The notes under the pieces were generated by a model. It worked only from the letters and a program-made list of their open reading frames with translations, did not search any database and was not told the DNA's origin. A stretch of 64,000 nt of DNA from the NCBI RefSeq assembly GCF_004167675.1, contig NZ_SEZQ01000003.1. The stretch is one strand, 5' to 3'. A program made the position numbers and the translations under genes. This DNA comes from Aliivibrio finisterrensis_A. GTDB taxonomy: Bacteria > Pseudomonadota > Gammaproteobacteria > Enterobacterales > Vibrionaceae. Of the stretch, positions 1 to 7,994 are shown piece after piece (positions within the stretch are counted from its first letter, which is position 1; each line of letters opens with the position of its first letter).

Positions 1-134
1 TAATGCCTGGTGACAACGTTCAAATGACGGTTGAGCTAATCGCTCCAATCGCAATGGACGAAGGTCTACGCTTCGCAATCCGTGAAGGTGGCCGTACAGT
101 TGGTGCTGGTGTTGTTGCTAAAATCTTTGCTTAA
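1..134 (+). CDS. tuf: Elongation factor Tu, C-terminal end (partial)
   Basis: Only the last 43 codons and the TAA stop are in the window; the gene starts upstream. The frame begins at base 3 and reads MPGDNVQMTVELIAPIAMDE onward to REGGRTVGAGVVAKIFA, the highly conserved end of domain 3 of EF-Tu, the GTPase that carries aminoacyl-tRNA to the ribosome. Its position immediately upstream of secE-nusG fits the tufB copy of gammaproteobacteria. An intrinsic terminator follows within 25 bases, so secE is probably transcribed from its own promoter. No alternative identity is plausible for this stretch. Confidence 0.97.
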   Translation, partial: MPGDNVQMTVELIAPIAMDEGLRFAIREGGRTVGAGVVAKIFA

Positions 135-153
135 GATTTGACTAAATACTAGT

Positions 154-181
154 AAAAAGGGCATCATTTGATGCCCTTTTT
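154..181 (+). terminator. Intrinsic terminator after tuf
   Basis: The stem GGGCATCA (159-166) pairs with TGATGCCC (169-176), preceded by five A and followed by five T. It is a textbook Rho-independent terminator 20 bases after the tuf stop codon. Confidence 0.9.
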
Positions 182-237
182 CTGCGTTGTATTGTGTGTT
201 GTTTTGCATTTTTAGAAAATACACAGTACAGCGCAGA
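181..237 (+). other. Long hairpin in the tuf-secE spacer
   Basis: Bases 181-197 pair with 221-237 over 17 consecutive positions (two as G-U in RNA) around a 23-base loop. It directly follows the tuf terminator and lies upstream of secE. No tRNA cloverleaf is present. If transcribed, it would be a good double-strand-specific RNase substrate or a stabilising leader structure. The function is inferred. Confidence 0.6.
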
Positions 238-350
238 TGAATCAACGAAATTGTTGGTTTATAGAATGAAGATACTAGGCTATATTAAGTCTGGTTAACA
301 ATTTCTATCAAGTGATAGAAGTAAATTATGGTTATGTCACAGGTTGGTTT

Positions 351-728
351 ATGAAAACAAATACTGAGACAACAGAAACTTCAGGCGCAGCTGATACAGT
401 AAAATGGTTACTTGTTTTAGTTCTATTATCTGCTGCTGTTGTTGGTAATTACTTACTAGCTGATTTATCTGTTGTTATTCGAGCTGCCGGTGTGGTTGCA
501 TTAATTGCTGCTGCTGGTGGTATTGCTGCTTTCACAGCAAAAGGTCAAACTGCAATTGCATTTGCTCGTGAATCAAGAATGGAAGTTAGAAAGGTTATTT
601 GGCCTACACGCCAAGAAACAACACAAACAACTTTCATTGTTCTAGCTGTATGTATCGTAATGGCTCTGATTTTATGGGGTATTGATGGTATTATGGTCAG
701 ACTAATTGGCTTAATCACAGGTGTTTGA
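351..728 (+). CDS. secE: Preprotein translocase subunit SecE
   Basis: SecE is the small essential subunit that clamps SecY in the inner-membrane SecYEG translocon. The 125-residue product has the three-helix gammaproteobacterial form: membrane segments near residues 19-37, 42-62 and 94-123. Between them lies the conserved amphipathic cytoplasmic helix with EVRKVIWPTRQET at 78-90, the SecY-contacting part. The start was placed at ATG 351 rather than 39 bases upstream because homologs begin with a short polar MxxNTE-like tail and AGG lies just before it. nusG follows after 12 bases, so the two form the usual secE-nusG operon. Confidence 0.96.
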   Translation: MKTNTETTETSGAADTVKWLLVLVLLSAAVVGNYLLADLSVVIRAAGVVALIAAAGGIAAFTAKGQTAIAFARESRMEVRKVIWPTRQETTQTTFIVLAVCIVMALILWGIDGIMVRLIGLITGV

Positions 729-740
729 GGATAAGTGATC

Positions 741-1286
741 ATGAGTGAAGCTCCAAAGAAACGTTGGTATGTAGTTCAAGCCTTTTCAGGTTTTGAAGGT
801 CGTGTATCTCAATCGCTACGCGAACATATTAAAATGCATAACATGGAAGAGTTATTTGGTGAAGTACTAGTACCAACTGAAGAAGTGGTAGAAATGCGTG
901 CTGGCCAACGTCGTAAAAGCGAACGTAAATTTTTCCCTGGTTACGTTTTAGTGCAAATGATCATGAATGATGAATCATGGCACTTAGTACGTAGTATTCC
1001 ACGTGTAATGGGGTTCATTGGTGGTACATCGGATCGCCCTGCGCCAATTACAGACAAAGAAGCTGATGCCATCTTAAATCGTCTTGAGCAAGCGAGCGAA
1101 GCTCCTCGTCCTAAGACATTATTTGAAGCTGGTGAAGTGGTACGTGTTACAGAAGGCCCATTTGCTGACTTTAATGGTACTGTTGAAGAAGTAGACTACG
1201 AGAAGAGTCGAATCAAAGTTTCTGTTTCTATTTTTGGTCGTGCAACTCCTGTTGAACTTGAGTTTAGCCAAGTGGAAAAAAACTGA
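741..1286 (+). CDS. nusG: Transcription termination/antitermination factor NusG
   Basis: NusG binds the RNA polymerase clamp, raises elongation rate, and links polymerase to Rho or to the leading ribosome. The product of 181 residues equals the usual length. It has an N-terminal NGN domain (RWYVVQAFSGFEGRV near residues 7-21, FPGYVLVQM near 65-73) and a C-terminal KOW domain with the signature VRVTEGPFADFNGTVEEVD near 132-150. ATG 741 is preferred over an upstream in-frame GTG at 735 because it has GAGG 8-10 bases before it and gives the family N-terminus MSEAPKKRW. It is cotranscribed with secE; a terminator hairpin follows. Confidence 0.97.
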   Translation: MSEAPKKRWYVVQAFSGFEGRVSQSLREHIKMHNMEELFGEVLVPTEEVVEMRAGQRRKSERKFFPGYVLVQMIMNDESWHLVRSIPRVMGFIGGTSDRPAPITDKEADAILNRLEQASEAPRPKTLFEAGEVVRVTEGPFADFNGTVEEVDYEKSRIKVSVSIFGRATPVELEFSQVEKN

Positions 1287-1306
1287 TCGAAAAATCAGCA
1301 AAACTA

Positions 1307-1335
1307 TTGTAAAGCGCGCGAATTATTACTATAAT
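1307..1335 (+). promoter_or_regulatory. rplK promoter inside the nusG terminator
   Basis: TTGTAA (1307-1312), a 17-base spacer and a perfect TATAAT (1330-1335) form a strong sigma-70 promoter, with GC-rich CTCGCGCG just downstream as in stringently controlled ribosomal promoters. The -10 box lies in the loop-side arm of the overlapping terminator hairpin. Start of transcription would be near 1342. Confidence 0.75.
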
Positions 1336-1348
1336 CTCGCGCGTTTTT
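1314..1348 (+). terminator. Intrinsic terminator after nusG
   Basis: CGCGCGA (1315-1321) pairs with TCGCGCG (1337-1343). An inner ATTAT/ATAAT extension with one bulged C gives a 12-bp stem around a TACT loop, followed by five T. It overlaps the rplK promoter. Confidence 0.75.
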
Positions 1349-1350
1349 GT

Positions 1351-1390
1351 TAACGGGGAGCTAATCCAGTTGGATGGCGTTTGAACCCAA
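1351..1390 (+). promoter_or_regulatory. Probable L1-binding autoregulatory site in the rplK leader
   Basis: The leader contains GGGGAGCTAATCC, a short AGTT loop, then GGATGGCG and a closing CCC just upstream of rplK. ATCC/GGAT and GGG/CCC can pair around an asymmetric internal loop containing AGC and GGCG. Ribosomal protein L1 is known to repress its operon by binding such an rRNA-like kinked helix in the L11 leader. The assignment rests on position and resemblance only. Confidence 0.5.
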
Positions 1391-1404
1391 AATTAGGAAA
1401 TATT

Positions 1405-1833
1405 ATGGCTAAGAAAGTTGAAGCTTATATCAAACTGCAAGTTGCAGCAGGTATGGCGAACCCAAGTCCACCAGTTGGTCCTGCTCTAGGTCAACACGGT
1501 GTGAACATCATGGAATTCTGTAAAGCGTTTAACGCAAGAACAGAATCTGTTGAGAAAGGTCTACCGATCCCAGTTGTTATCTCTGTATACAACGACCGTT
1601 CTTTCACATTTGTAACTAAGACTCCACCAGCAGCAGTTCTTCTTAAGAAAGCTGCAGGCGTTAAGTCTGGTTCAGGTCGTCCAAACACTGAGAAAGTTGG
1701 TACTGTTACTGACGCTCAGTTACAAGAGATCGCAGAAACTAAAGCTGCGGACATGACTGGTGCTGACATTGAAGCTATGAAGCGTTCAATTGCTGGTACT
1801 GCTCGTTCAATGGGTCTAGTGGTAGAGGGTTAA
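1405..1833 (+). CDS. rplK: 50S ribosomal protein L11
   Basis: L11 forms the GTPase-associated centre of the large subunit with 23S rRNA and is needed for RelA activation. The 142-residue product starts MAKKVEAYIKLQVAAGMANP, has the proline-rich hinge PSPPVGPALGQHGVNIMEF, and ends with the RNA-binding domain GTARSMGLVVEG. ATG 1405 is preceded by AGGAAAT and gives the family length; an in-frame start 24 bases upstream would add an unconserved extension. It is first in the rplKA pair, 4 bases before rplA, and is translationally coupled to it through the likely L1 site upstream. Confidence 0.97.
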   Translation: MAKKVEAYIKLQVAAGMANPSPPVGPALGQHGVNIMEFCKAFNARTESVEKGLPIPVVISVYNDRSFTFVTKTPPAAVLLKKAAGVKSGSGRPNTEKVGTVTDAQLQEIAETKAADMTGADIEAMKRSIAGTARSMGLVVEG

Positions 1834-1837
1834 TAGA

Positions 1838-2542
1838 ATGGCTAAACTTACTAAGCGTATGCGTAATATCCGCGAAAAAGTGGAAGTTACTAAAGACTAC
1901 GAAATCAACGAAGCTGTTGCTCTTCTAAAAGAACTAGCTACTGCTAAATTCAATGAAAGCGTTGACGTTGCTGTTAACCTTGGCATTGATGCACGTAAAT
2001 CAGACCAAAACGTACGTGGTGCAACTGTACTACCTCACGGTACTGGTCGTGACATCCGTGTTGCTGTGTTCACTCAAGGTGCAAACGCAGAAGCAGCTAA
2101 AGAAGCTGGTGCTGATCTAGTAGGCATGGAAGATCTTGCTGAGCTAGTTAAGAAAGGCGAAATGAACTTTGACGTTGTTGTTGCTTCTCCTGATGCAATG
2201 CGCGTTGTTGGTCAACTAGGTACTATCCTTGGTCCTCGCGGTCTTATGCCAAACCCTAAAGTTGGTACTGTAACTTCTAACGTTGCTGAAGCAGTTAAAA
2301 ATGCTAAAGCTGGTCAGGTTCGTTACCGTAACGACAAAAACGGCATCATCCATACTACTATCGGTAAAGTGGATTTTGATGCTGCTCAACTTAAAGAGAA
2401 CCTAGAAGCTCTTTTAGTTGCACTTAAGAAAGCAAAACCAACTTCAGCGAAAGGTACTTTCCTGAAGAAGGTAAGCATCTCAACTACAATGGGTGCTGGC
2501 GTATCTCTAGATCAAGCGACTTTAGATACTGCTACAAACTAA
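1838..2542 (+). CDS. rplA: 50S ribosomal protein L1
   Basis: L1 binds the mobile L1 stalk of 23S rRNA and helps release E-site tRNA. It is also the translational repressor of the rplKA mRNA. The 234-residue length equals the E. coli protein. Recognisable blocks are MAKLTKRMRNIREKV at the start, VDVAVNLGIDARKSDQNVRG near 41-60, and the signature LGTILGPRGLMPNPKVGTVT near residues 126-145. It begins 4 bases after the rplK stop, so translational coupling is expected. The stop is followed directly by the promoter and leader of rplJL. Confidence 0.97.
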   Translation: MAKLTKRMRNIREKVEVTKDYEINEAVALLKELATAKFNESVDVAVNLGIDARKSDQNVRGATVLPHGTGRDIRVAVFTQGANAEAAKEAGADLVGMEDLAELVKKGEMNFDVVVASPDAMRVVGQLGTILGPRGLMPNPKVGTVTSNVAEAVKNAKAGQVRYRNDKNGIIHTTIGKVDFDAAQLKENLEALLVALKKAKPTSAKGTFLKKVSISTTMGAGVSLDQATLDTATN

Positions 2543-2543
2543 T

Positions 2544-2571
2544 TTGCAAAAGTGTAGAATTAATGTATAAT
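2544..2571 (+). promoter_or_regulatory. rplJL promoter
   Basis: TTGCAA (2544-2549) and TATAAT (2566-2571) are separated by 16 bases, immediately after the rplA stop. It corresponds in position to the separate L10 promoter known in enterobacteria and precedes the long L10 leader. Confidence 0.7.
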
Positions 2572-2589
2572 TCTGCGCTTATCAAATTT

Positions 2590-2780
2590 ATGGTTGGGGC
2601 TGTTTAGTTTTATATTAAATAGTCTCCGTCCAAGACCGTAGGCGCTCGCAAGAGCTTAATAAATCCTGCGTAGACGGTGCCCGAACTAAAAGCTAGTTTT
2701 TAAATTGGTTTTCTGGGAATGCATCGTAATTACTCTCCTACAATTTTGTAGTGAGTGGTGTAATCACAACCAGAGGTTAA
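2590..2780 (+). promoter_or_regulatory. L10 leader (autoregulatory mRNA structure)
   Basis: The 240-base rplA-rplJ spacer holds a structured leader. The segment with GTCTCCGTCC at 2622-2631, CCGTAGGCGCTCGCAAGAGC around 2635-2655 and TAGACGGTGCCC around 2671-2682 resembles the gammaproteobacterial L10 leader, which binds the L10-L7/L12 complex and represses rplJL translation. The rplJ Shine-Dalgarno lies at its 3' end. Structure boundaries are approximate. Confidence 0.75.
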
Positions 2781-2785
2781 TCCAA

Positions 2786-3280
2786 ATGGCTTTAAATCTT
2801 CAAGACAAAAAAGCAATTGTTGCTGAAGTCAACGAAGCAGCCAGTGGTGCACTTTCTGCAGTTGTAGCTGATTCTCGTGGCGTTGCTGTTGGCGCGATGA
2901 CTTCTCTACGTAAACAAGCGCGTGAAGCGGGTGTTTACATGAGAGTTGTTCGTAACACTTTAGCACGTCGTGCAGTAGAAGGTACTCAGTACGAGTGTCT
3001 ACAAGACACATTTACTGGACCATCTCTACTTGCATTCTCTAATGAGCACCCAGGTGCTGCAGCACGTCTTTTTAAAGACTTTGCTAAAGAGAATAAAAAC
3101 TTCGAGATCAAAGCTGCTGCATTTGAAGGCGTAGTTACTGATGCTGATGTACTAGCGACACTACCAACTTACGACGAAGCTATCGCACGCTTAATGATGT
3201 GCATGAAAGAAGCTTCTGCTGCTAAATTGGTACGTACTATCGCTGCTGTTCGTGATCAAAAAGAAGAAGCTGCGGCATAA
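2786..3280 (+). CDS. rplJ: 50S ribosomal protein L10
   Basis: L10 anchors the L7/L12 dimers to the ribosomal stalk and, with them, represses its own mRNA through the upstream leader. The 164-residue product begins MALNLQDKKAIVAEVNEAAS. It has the rRNA-binding N-terminal domain (SLRKQAREAGVYMRVVRNTL near 44-63) and ends in the long C-terminal helix that holds L7/L12, finishing with RDQKEEAAA. ATG 2786 follows CAGAGG by about 10 bases. Reading further upstream in frame would enter the structured leader, so that extension is not real. rplL follows 55 bases later. Confidence 0.96.
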   Translation: MALNLQDKKAIVAEVNEAASGALSAVVADSRGVAVGAMTSLRKQAREAGVYMRVVRNTLARRAVEGTQYECLQDTFTGPSLLAFSNEHPGAAARLFKDFAKENKNFEIKAAAFEGVVTDADVLATLPTYDEAIARLMMCMKEASAAKLVRTIAAVRDQKEEAAA

Positions 3281-3335
3281 GCCCTGCTTTATTTGATTAC
3301 AAAATAAATTATTGTTGACTTAAAAGAGAATTGTT

Positions 3336-3704
3336 ATGTCTATTACTAACGAGCAAATCCTAGACGCAGTTGCAGAAATGTCTGTAATGCAAGTTGTTGA
3401 GCTTATCGAAGCTATGGAAGAAAAATTTGGTGTTTCTGCTGCTGCTGCAGTAGTTGCAGGTGGCGCAGCTGCGGGCGACGCTGCTGAAGAGCAAACTGAA
3501 TTTGACGTTATCCTAACTTCTGCTGGCGCAAACAAAGTATCTGTAATTAAAGCAGTACGTGGCGCTACAGGTCTTGGCCTGAAAGAAGCTAAAGGTCTTG
3601 TAGATTCAGCTCCAGCACCTCTAAAAGAAGGCGTTGACAAAGCTGAAGCTGAAGGTCTTAAAGCACAGCTAGAAGAAGCTGGTGCGACTGTTGAAATCAA
3701 GTAA
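3336..3704 (+). CDS. rplL: 50S ribosomal protein L7/L12
   Basis: L7/L12 forms the flexible stalk dimers that recruit translational GTPases. The 122-residue acidic product has the N-terminal dimerisation domain (MSITNEQILDAVAEMSVMQV), an alanine-rich hinge near residues 35-50, and the conserved C-terminal factor-binding domain (FDVILTSAGANKVSVIKAVR, then LGLKEAKGLVDSAP and a final VEIK). AGAG precedes the ATG. An attenuator hairpin 33 bases after the stop reduces readthrough into rpoBC, matching the known excess of L7/L12 over polymerase subunits. Confidence 0.97.
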   Translation: MSITNEQILDAVAEMSVMQVVELIEAMEEKFGVSAAAAVVAGGAAAGDAAEEQTEFDVILTSAGANKVSVIKAVRGATGLGLKEAKGLVDSAPAPLKEGVDKAEAEGLKAQLEEAGATVEIK

Positions 3705-3736
3705 TTATTACTTAGTTTCATAGCCTAACGGCTAAT

Positions 3737-3767
3737 GGCTGGTGGTTTATTAACCACCGGCCTTTTT
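3737..3767 (+). terminator. Attenuator between rplL and rpoB
   Basis: GGCTGGTGGTT (3737-3747) pairs with AACCACCGGCC (3752-3762; one G-U), followed by five T. It is a complete intrinsic terminator, but since rpoB depends on the upstream promoters it must act as a partial terminator, as known at this place in E. coli. Confidence 0.8.
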
Positions 3768-3792
3768 GCGCTGTAGGGTTTAGGGTAATTTC

Positions 3793-3867
3793 ACACTGTT
3801 TAAAGTCCCTATATCCGAGCAAAAAACATAATTTCAATCAGAGATTATGTCCTACAGAAAACAGTGT
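3793..3867 (+). other. Nested stem in the rplL-rpoB spacer, possible RNase III site
   Basis: ACACTGTTT (3793-3801) is complementary to AAACAGTGT (3859-3867). Inside it CATAAT (3827-3832) pairs with ATTATG (3844-3849). In E. coli the same spacer carries an RNase III processing site, so a processing role is likely here, but cleavage is inferred. Confidence 0.5.
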
Positions 3868-3936
3868 TATTAGTCACTGTCCCAACCTTTCGAAGGCGGA
3901 CGGTTCGGGTCACTTATCAGCGAGCTGAGGAACCCC

Positions 3937-6900
3937 ATGGTTTACTCTTATACAGAGAAAAAGCGCATCCGTAAGGATTTTGGTAAGCGTCCACAAGTGT
4001 TGGACATACCATACTTGCTATCGATCCAGCTTGATTCTTTTACTAAGTTTATCGAGCAAGATCCTGAAGGGCAATACGGTCTTGAGGCTGCTTTCCGTTC
4101 TGTTTTTCCAATTCAGAGCTATAACGGCAACTCTAAGCTAGAATACGTTAGCTACAATCTCCGTGAGCCAGAATTTGACGTTAAAGAATGTCAAATCCGC
4201 GGTGTTACATATTCTGCACCACTACGCGTTAAACTGCGTTTAGTTGTGTACGATAAAGACGCACCTGCAGGCACGGTAAAAGACATTAAAGAACAAGAAG
4301 TCTACATGGGCGAAATTCCGCTTATGACAGACAATGGTACTTTTGTAATCAATGGTACTGAAAGGGTTATCGTATCCCAGCTGCACCGCAGCCCAGGTGT
4401 CTTCTTCGACAGCGATAAGGGTAAAACCCATTCATCTGGTAAAGTTCTTTATAACGCACGTGTAATTCCTTACCGTGGTTCATGGTTAGATTTCGAATTT
4501 GATCCTAAGGATAACTTATTCGTACGTATCGACCGTCGTCGTAAATTACCAGCAACGATCATCTTACGTGCACTTCGCAAGACAACTGAAGAAATCTTAG
4601 ATCTATTCTTCGATAAAGTTGTATTTGAAGTGAAAGATCAAACGCTAATGATGGAATTACTTCCTGAGCGTTTACGTGGTGAGACTGCAACATTTGATAT
4701 TGAATCGAACGGCAAAGTTTATGTTGAAGCCGGTCGTCGTATTACTGCGCGCCATATTCGTCAATTGACGAAAGACGAAGTAAATTATATCGAAGTACCA
4801 GTAGATTATATCGTAGGTAAAGTGGCTTCTCACGATTATGTGAATGAAGACACTGGTGAGATCATTGTTGCAGCTAACCAAGAGTTTAGCTTAGAAGATC
4901 TTGCTAATTTATCTCAAGCTGGCCATAAAAAGATCGAAGTATTATTTACGAATGATCTTGATCATGGTGCATATATTTCTGACACATTACGTGCAGATTC
5001 AACGGTTGACCGTTTATCGGCTCTTGTTGAAATCTACAGAATGATGCGCCCTGGCGAGCCACCAACAAAAGAAGCTGCTGAAGCATTATTTGAAAGCCTA
5101 TTCTTCTCTGAAGATCGCTATGACCTATCGACTGTTGGTCGTATGAAGTTTAATAGCTCAATTGGCCGTGATAATGACGAAGGCGTTGGCATTCTTGATG
5201 AGACAGATATCATCGAGGTTATGCGTAAACTGATCGATATTCGTAACGGTAAAGGCGAGGTTGATGATATCGATCACCTTGGTAACCGTCGTATTCGTTC
5301 TGTTGGCGAAATGGCAGAAAACCAATTCCGTGTTGGTCTAGTTCGTGTAGAACGTGCTGTTCGTGAGCGTTTAAGTCTTGGTGATCTTGATGCAATTATG
5401 CCTCAAGATCTTATCAATGCTAAACCGATTTCAGCTGCAGTTAAAGAATTCTTTGGCTCTTCACAGCTATCTCAGTTTATGGACCAAAACAACCCATTGT
5501 CAGAAGTTACGCATAAGCGTCGTATTTCTGCTTTAGGTCCTGGCGGTCTAACTCGTGAGCGTGCTGGCTTCGAAGTTCGTGATGTACATGCGACTCACTA
5601 CGGTCGCCTATGTCCTATCGAAACTCCTGAAGGTCCAAACATCGGTCTAATTAACTCATTGTCAGCATTTGCACAATGTAACGAGTATGGTTTCCTAGAA
5701 ACTCCATACCGTCGTGTTGTTGATGGTGTTGTTACTGAAGATGTTGATTACCTATCTGCTATCGAGGAAGGTACTTTTGTTATTGCACAGGCGAACGCCG
5801 TGTTAACAGAAGAAGGTACTTTTGCTGATGAATTAATCATCGCTCGTCAGAAAGGTGAATCTGGACTGCACCCACGTGAACACATTCAATATATGGATGT
5901 CGCGACAAACCAAGTTGTATCTGTAGCTGCATCGCTTATCCCGTTCCTAGAACACGATGATGCGAACCGTGCCCTAATGGGTGCGAACATGCAACGTCAA
6001 GCCGTTCCTACACTAAGAGCTGATAAGCCTTTAGTTGGTACTGGTATTGAACGTAATGTAGCGGTTGACTCAGGTGTAACTGCTGTTGCTAAACGTGGCG
6101 GTATGGTTCAGTCAGTAGATGCTTCTCGTATCGTTATTAAAGTGAACGAAGAAGAATTGGTACCTGGCGAAGCTGGTATCGATATCTACAACTTAACTAA
6201 ATACACTCGTTCTAACCAAAATACGTGTATCAATCAACGTCCTACAGTACTTCCTGGTGAACCTGTAACTCGTGGTGATGTACTTGCTGATGGTCCTTCA
6301 ACGGATCTTGGTGAGCTTGCACTTGGTCAGAACATGCGTATCGCGTTCATGTCTTGGAATGGTTATAACTTCGAGGATTCAATCCTTGTATCTGAGCGTG
6401 TAGTTCAGGAAGACCGTTTCACGACAATCCATATTCAAGAACTATCTTGTGTGGCTCGTGATACTAAACTTGGTTCAGAAGAGATCACTGCAGATATCCC
6501 TAACGTAGGTGAAGCTGCACTGTCTAAACTTGATGAATCAGGTATTGTTTACATTGGTGCTGAAGTTAAGGGTGGTGACATCCTAGTTGGTAAAGTAACG
6601 CCTAAAGGTGAAACTCAACTGACTCCTGAAGAGAAGCTACTACGAGCTATCTTCGGTGAGAAAGCATCTGATGTTAAAGATTCTTCTCTACGTGTACCAA
6701 ACTCTGTTTCAGGTACTATCATTGATGTACAAGTATTTACTCGTGATGGTGTTGAAAAAGACAAACGTGCTCTAGAAATCGAACAAATGCAGCTTAAAGA
6801 AGCTAAAAAAGACATCACTGAAGAATTCCAGATTCTTGAAGGTGGCTTATTAGCACGTGTTCGCACACTTCTACTTGCTGCAGGTACTTCTGAAGTTAAG

Positions 6901-7965
6901 CTTGATGCGATGGATCGTAAGCAGTGGTTAGAAATCACTCTTGATGATGAATCACAACAGAATCAACTTGAACAGCTTGCTGAGCAATATGATGAGCTTA
7001 AAGCAGAGTTCGATAAGAAATTCGAAACTAAACGTCGTAAGATCACTCAAGGTGATGATCTTGCTCCGGGCGTACTGAAAATCGTTAAAGTTTACCTAGC
7101 GGTAAAACGTCGTATTCAGCCTGGTGATAAGATGGCGGGTCGTCATGGTAACAAGGGTGTAATCTCTAAGATTAATCCTGTTGAAGACATGCCTTATGAT
7201 GAAAAAGGTCAGCCAGTAGATATCGTACTGAACCCACTGGGTGTACCTTCTCGTATGAACATCGGTCAAATTCTTGAAGTTCATATGGGTCTTGCTGCGA
7301 AAGGTGTTGGTGATAAACTTAACCAAATGCTTAAAGAGCAACAAGAACTGCATAAGTTCCGTAACTTCTTACAAAAAGTATACGATCTTGGTGAAACTCG
7401 CCAAGAAGTAGACATCGCTGCACTGTCTGATGACGAAGTTCGTACATTAGTTAAGAACTTACGCGGTGGTTTACCAATCGCAACACCAATTTTTGATGGT
7501 GCTCCAGAATCATCAATTAAAGAACTATTACAACTTGTTGATCTGCCAGTATCTGGTCAGTTGAAACTGTTTGATGGTCGTACTGGTGATGCGTTTGAGC
7601 GTCCTGTAACTGTTGGTTACATGTATATGCTGAAACTAAACCACTTAGTTGATGACAAGATGCACGCACGTTCTACCGGCTCTTACAGCCTTGTAACTCA
7701 GCAACCACTTGGTGGTAAAGCTCAGTTCGGTGGTCAGCGTTTCGGTGAGATGGAAGTATGGGCACTTGAAGCATATGGTGCTGCATATACTCTACAAGAA
7801 ATGCTAACAGTTAAGTCGGATGACGTGAACGGTCGTACTAAGATGTATAAAAACATCGTAGATGGCGATCATCGTATGGAACCTGGTATGCCGGAATCAT
7901 TCAACGTATTGTTGAAAGAAATCCGCTCACTTGGTATCAACATCGAGTTAGAAGACGAAGAATAA
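3937..7965 (+). CDS. rpoB: DNA-directed RNA polymerase subunit beta
   Basis: The beta subunit forms half of the polymerase active-site cleft and the rifampicin pocket. Its 1342 residues equal the E. coli protein, and it is recognisable throughout from MVYSYTEKKRIRKDFGKR to the C-terminal LGINIELEDEE. The rifampicin region near residues 505-575 (GSSQLSQFMDQNNPLSE, THKRRISALGPGGLTRER) has the wild-type Asp, His and Ser positions, predicting sensitivity. ATG 3937 has GAGG 8-11 bases before it. It is the distal part of the rplJL-rpoBC operon behind the attenuator, and is followed by a terminator-like hairpin before rpoC. Confidence 0.98.
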   Translation: MVYSYTEKKRIRKDFGKRPQVLDIPYLLSIQLDSFTKFIEQDPEGQYGLEAAFRSVFPIQSYNGNSKLEYVSYNLREPEFDVKECQIRGVTYSAPLRVKLRLVVYDKDAPAGTVKDIKEQEVYMGEIPLMTDNGTFVINGTERVIVSQLHRSPGVFFDSDKGKTHSSGKVLYNARVIPYRGSWLDFEFDPKDNLFVRIDRRRKLPATIILRALRKTTEEILDLFFDKVVFEVKDQTLMMELLPERLRGETATFDIESNGKVYVEAGRRITARHIRQLTKDEVNYIEVPVDYIVGKVASHDYVNEDTGEIIVAANQEFSLEDLANLSQAGHKKIEVLFTNDLDHGAYISDTLRADSTVDRLSALVEIYRMMRPGEPPTKEAAEALFESLFFSEDRYDLSTVGRMKFNSSIGRDNDEGVGILDETDIIEVMRKLIDIRNGKGEVDDIDHLGNRRIRSVGEMAENQFRVGLVRVERAVRERLSLGDLDAIMPQDLINAKPISAAVKEFFGSSQLSQFMDQNNPLSEVTHKRRISALGPGGLTRERAGFEVRDVHATHYGRLCPIETPEGPNIGLINSLSAFAQCNEYGFLETPYRRVVDGVVTEDVDYLSAIEEGTFVIAQANAVLTEEGTFADELIIARQKGESGLHPREHIQYMDVATNQVVSVAASLIPFLEHDDANRALMGANMQRQAVPTLRADKPLVGTGIERNVAVDSGVTAVAKRGGMVQSVDASRIVIKVNEEELVPGEAGIDIYNLTKYTRSNQNTCINQRPTVLPGEPVTRGDVLADGPSTDLGELALGQNMRIAFMSWNGYNFEDSILVSERVVQEDRFTTIHIQELSCVARDTKLGSEEITADIPNVGEAALSKLDESGIVYIGAEVKGGDILVGKVTPKGETQLTPEEKLLRAIFGEKASDVKDSSLRVPNSVSGTIIDVQVFTRDGVEKDKRALEIEQMQLKEAKKDITEEFQILEGGLLARVRTLLLAAGTSEVKLDAMDRKQWLEITLDDESQQNQLEQLAEQYDELKAEFDKKFETKRRKITQGDDLAPGVLKIVKVYLAVKRRIQPGDKMAGRHGNKGVISKINPVEDMPYDEKGQPVDIVLNPLGVPSRMNIGQILEVHMGLAAKGVGDKLNQMLKEQQELHKFRNFLQKVYDLGETRQEVDIAALSDDEVRTLVKNLRGGLPIATPIFDGAPESSIKELLQLVDLPVSGQLKLFDGRTGDAFERPVTVGYMYMLKLNHLVDDKMHARSTGSYSLVTQQPLGGKAQFGGQRFGEMEVWALEAYGAAYTLQEMLTVKSDDVNGRTKMYKNIVDGDHRMEPGMPESFNVLLKEIRSLGINIELEDEE

Positions 7966-7994
7966 TCTCATTGAGATTGTCCGGTAGAATATAA

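Noticed and set aside
135..350. Possible tRNA gene between tuf and secE, where some vibrios are thought to carry tRNA-Trp
   Set aside because: No cloverleaf, TTCGA loop or CCA was found; the only structure is the long hairpin at 181-237.
3320..3721. Open frame covering rplL on the opposite strand
   Set aside because: Produced by the alanine/glutamate-rich rplL codons; no family resemblance.
5449..5660. Rifampicin-resistance substitution in rpoB
   Set aside because: The Asp, His and Ser positions of the rifampicin region match the sensitive wild type.
6615..6938. Long open frame antisense to rpoB
   Set aside because: It lies wholly within rpoB, has low-complexity Ser/Arg-rich composition from the sense codons, and no ribosome site.
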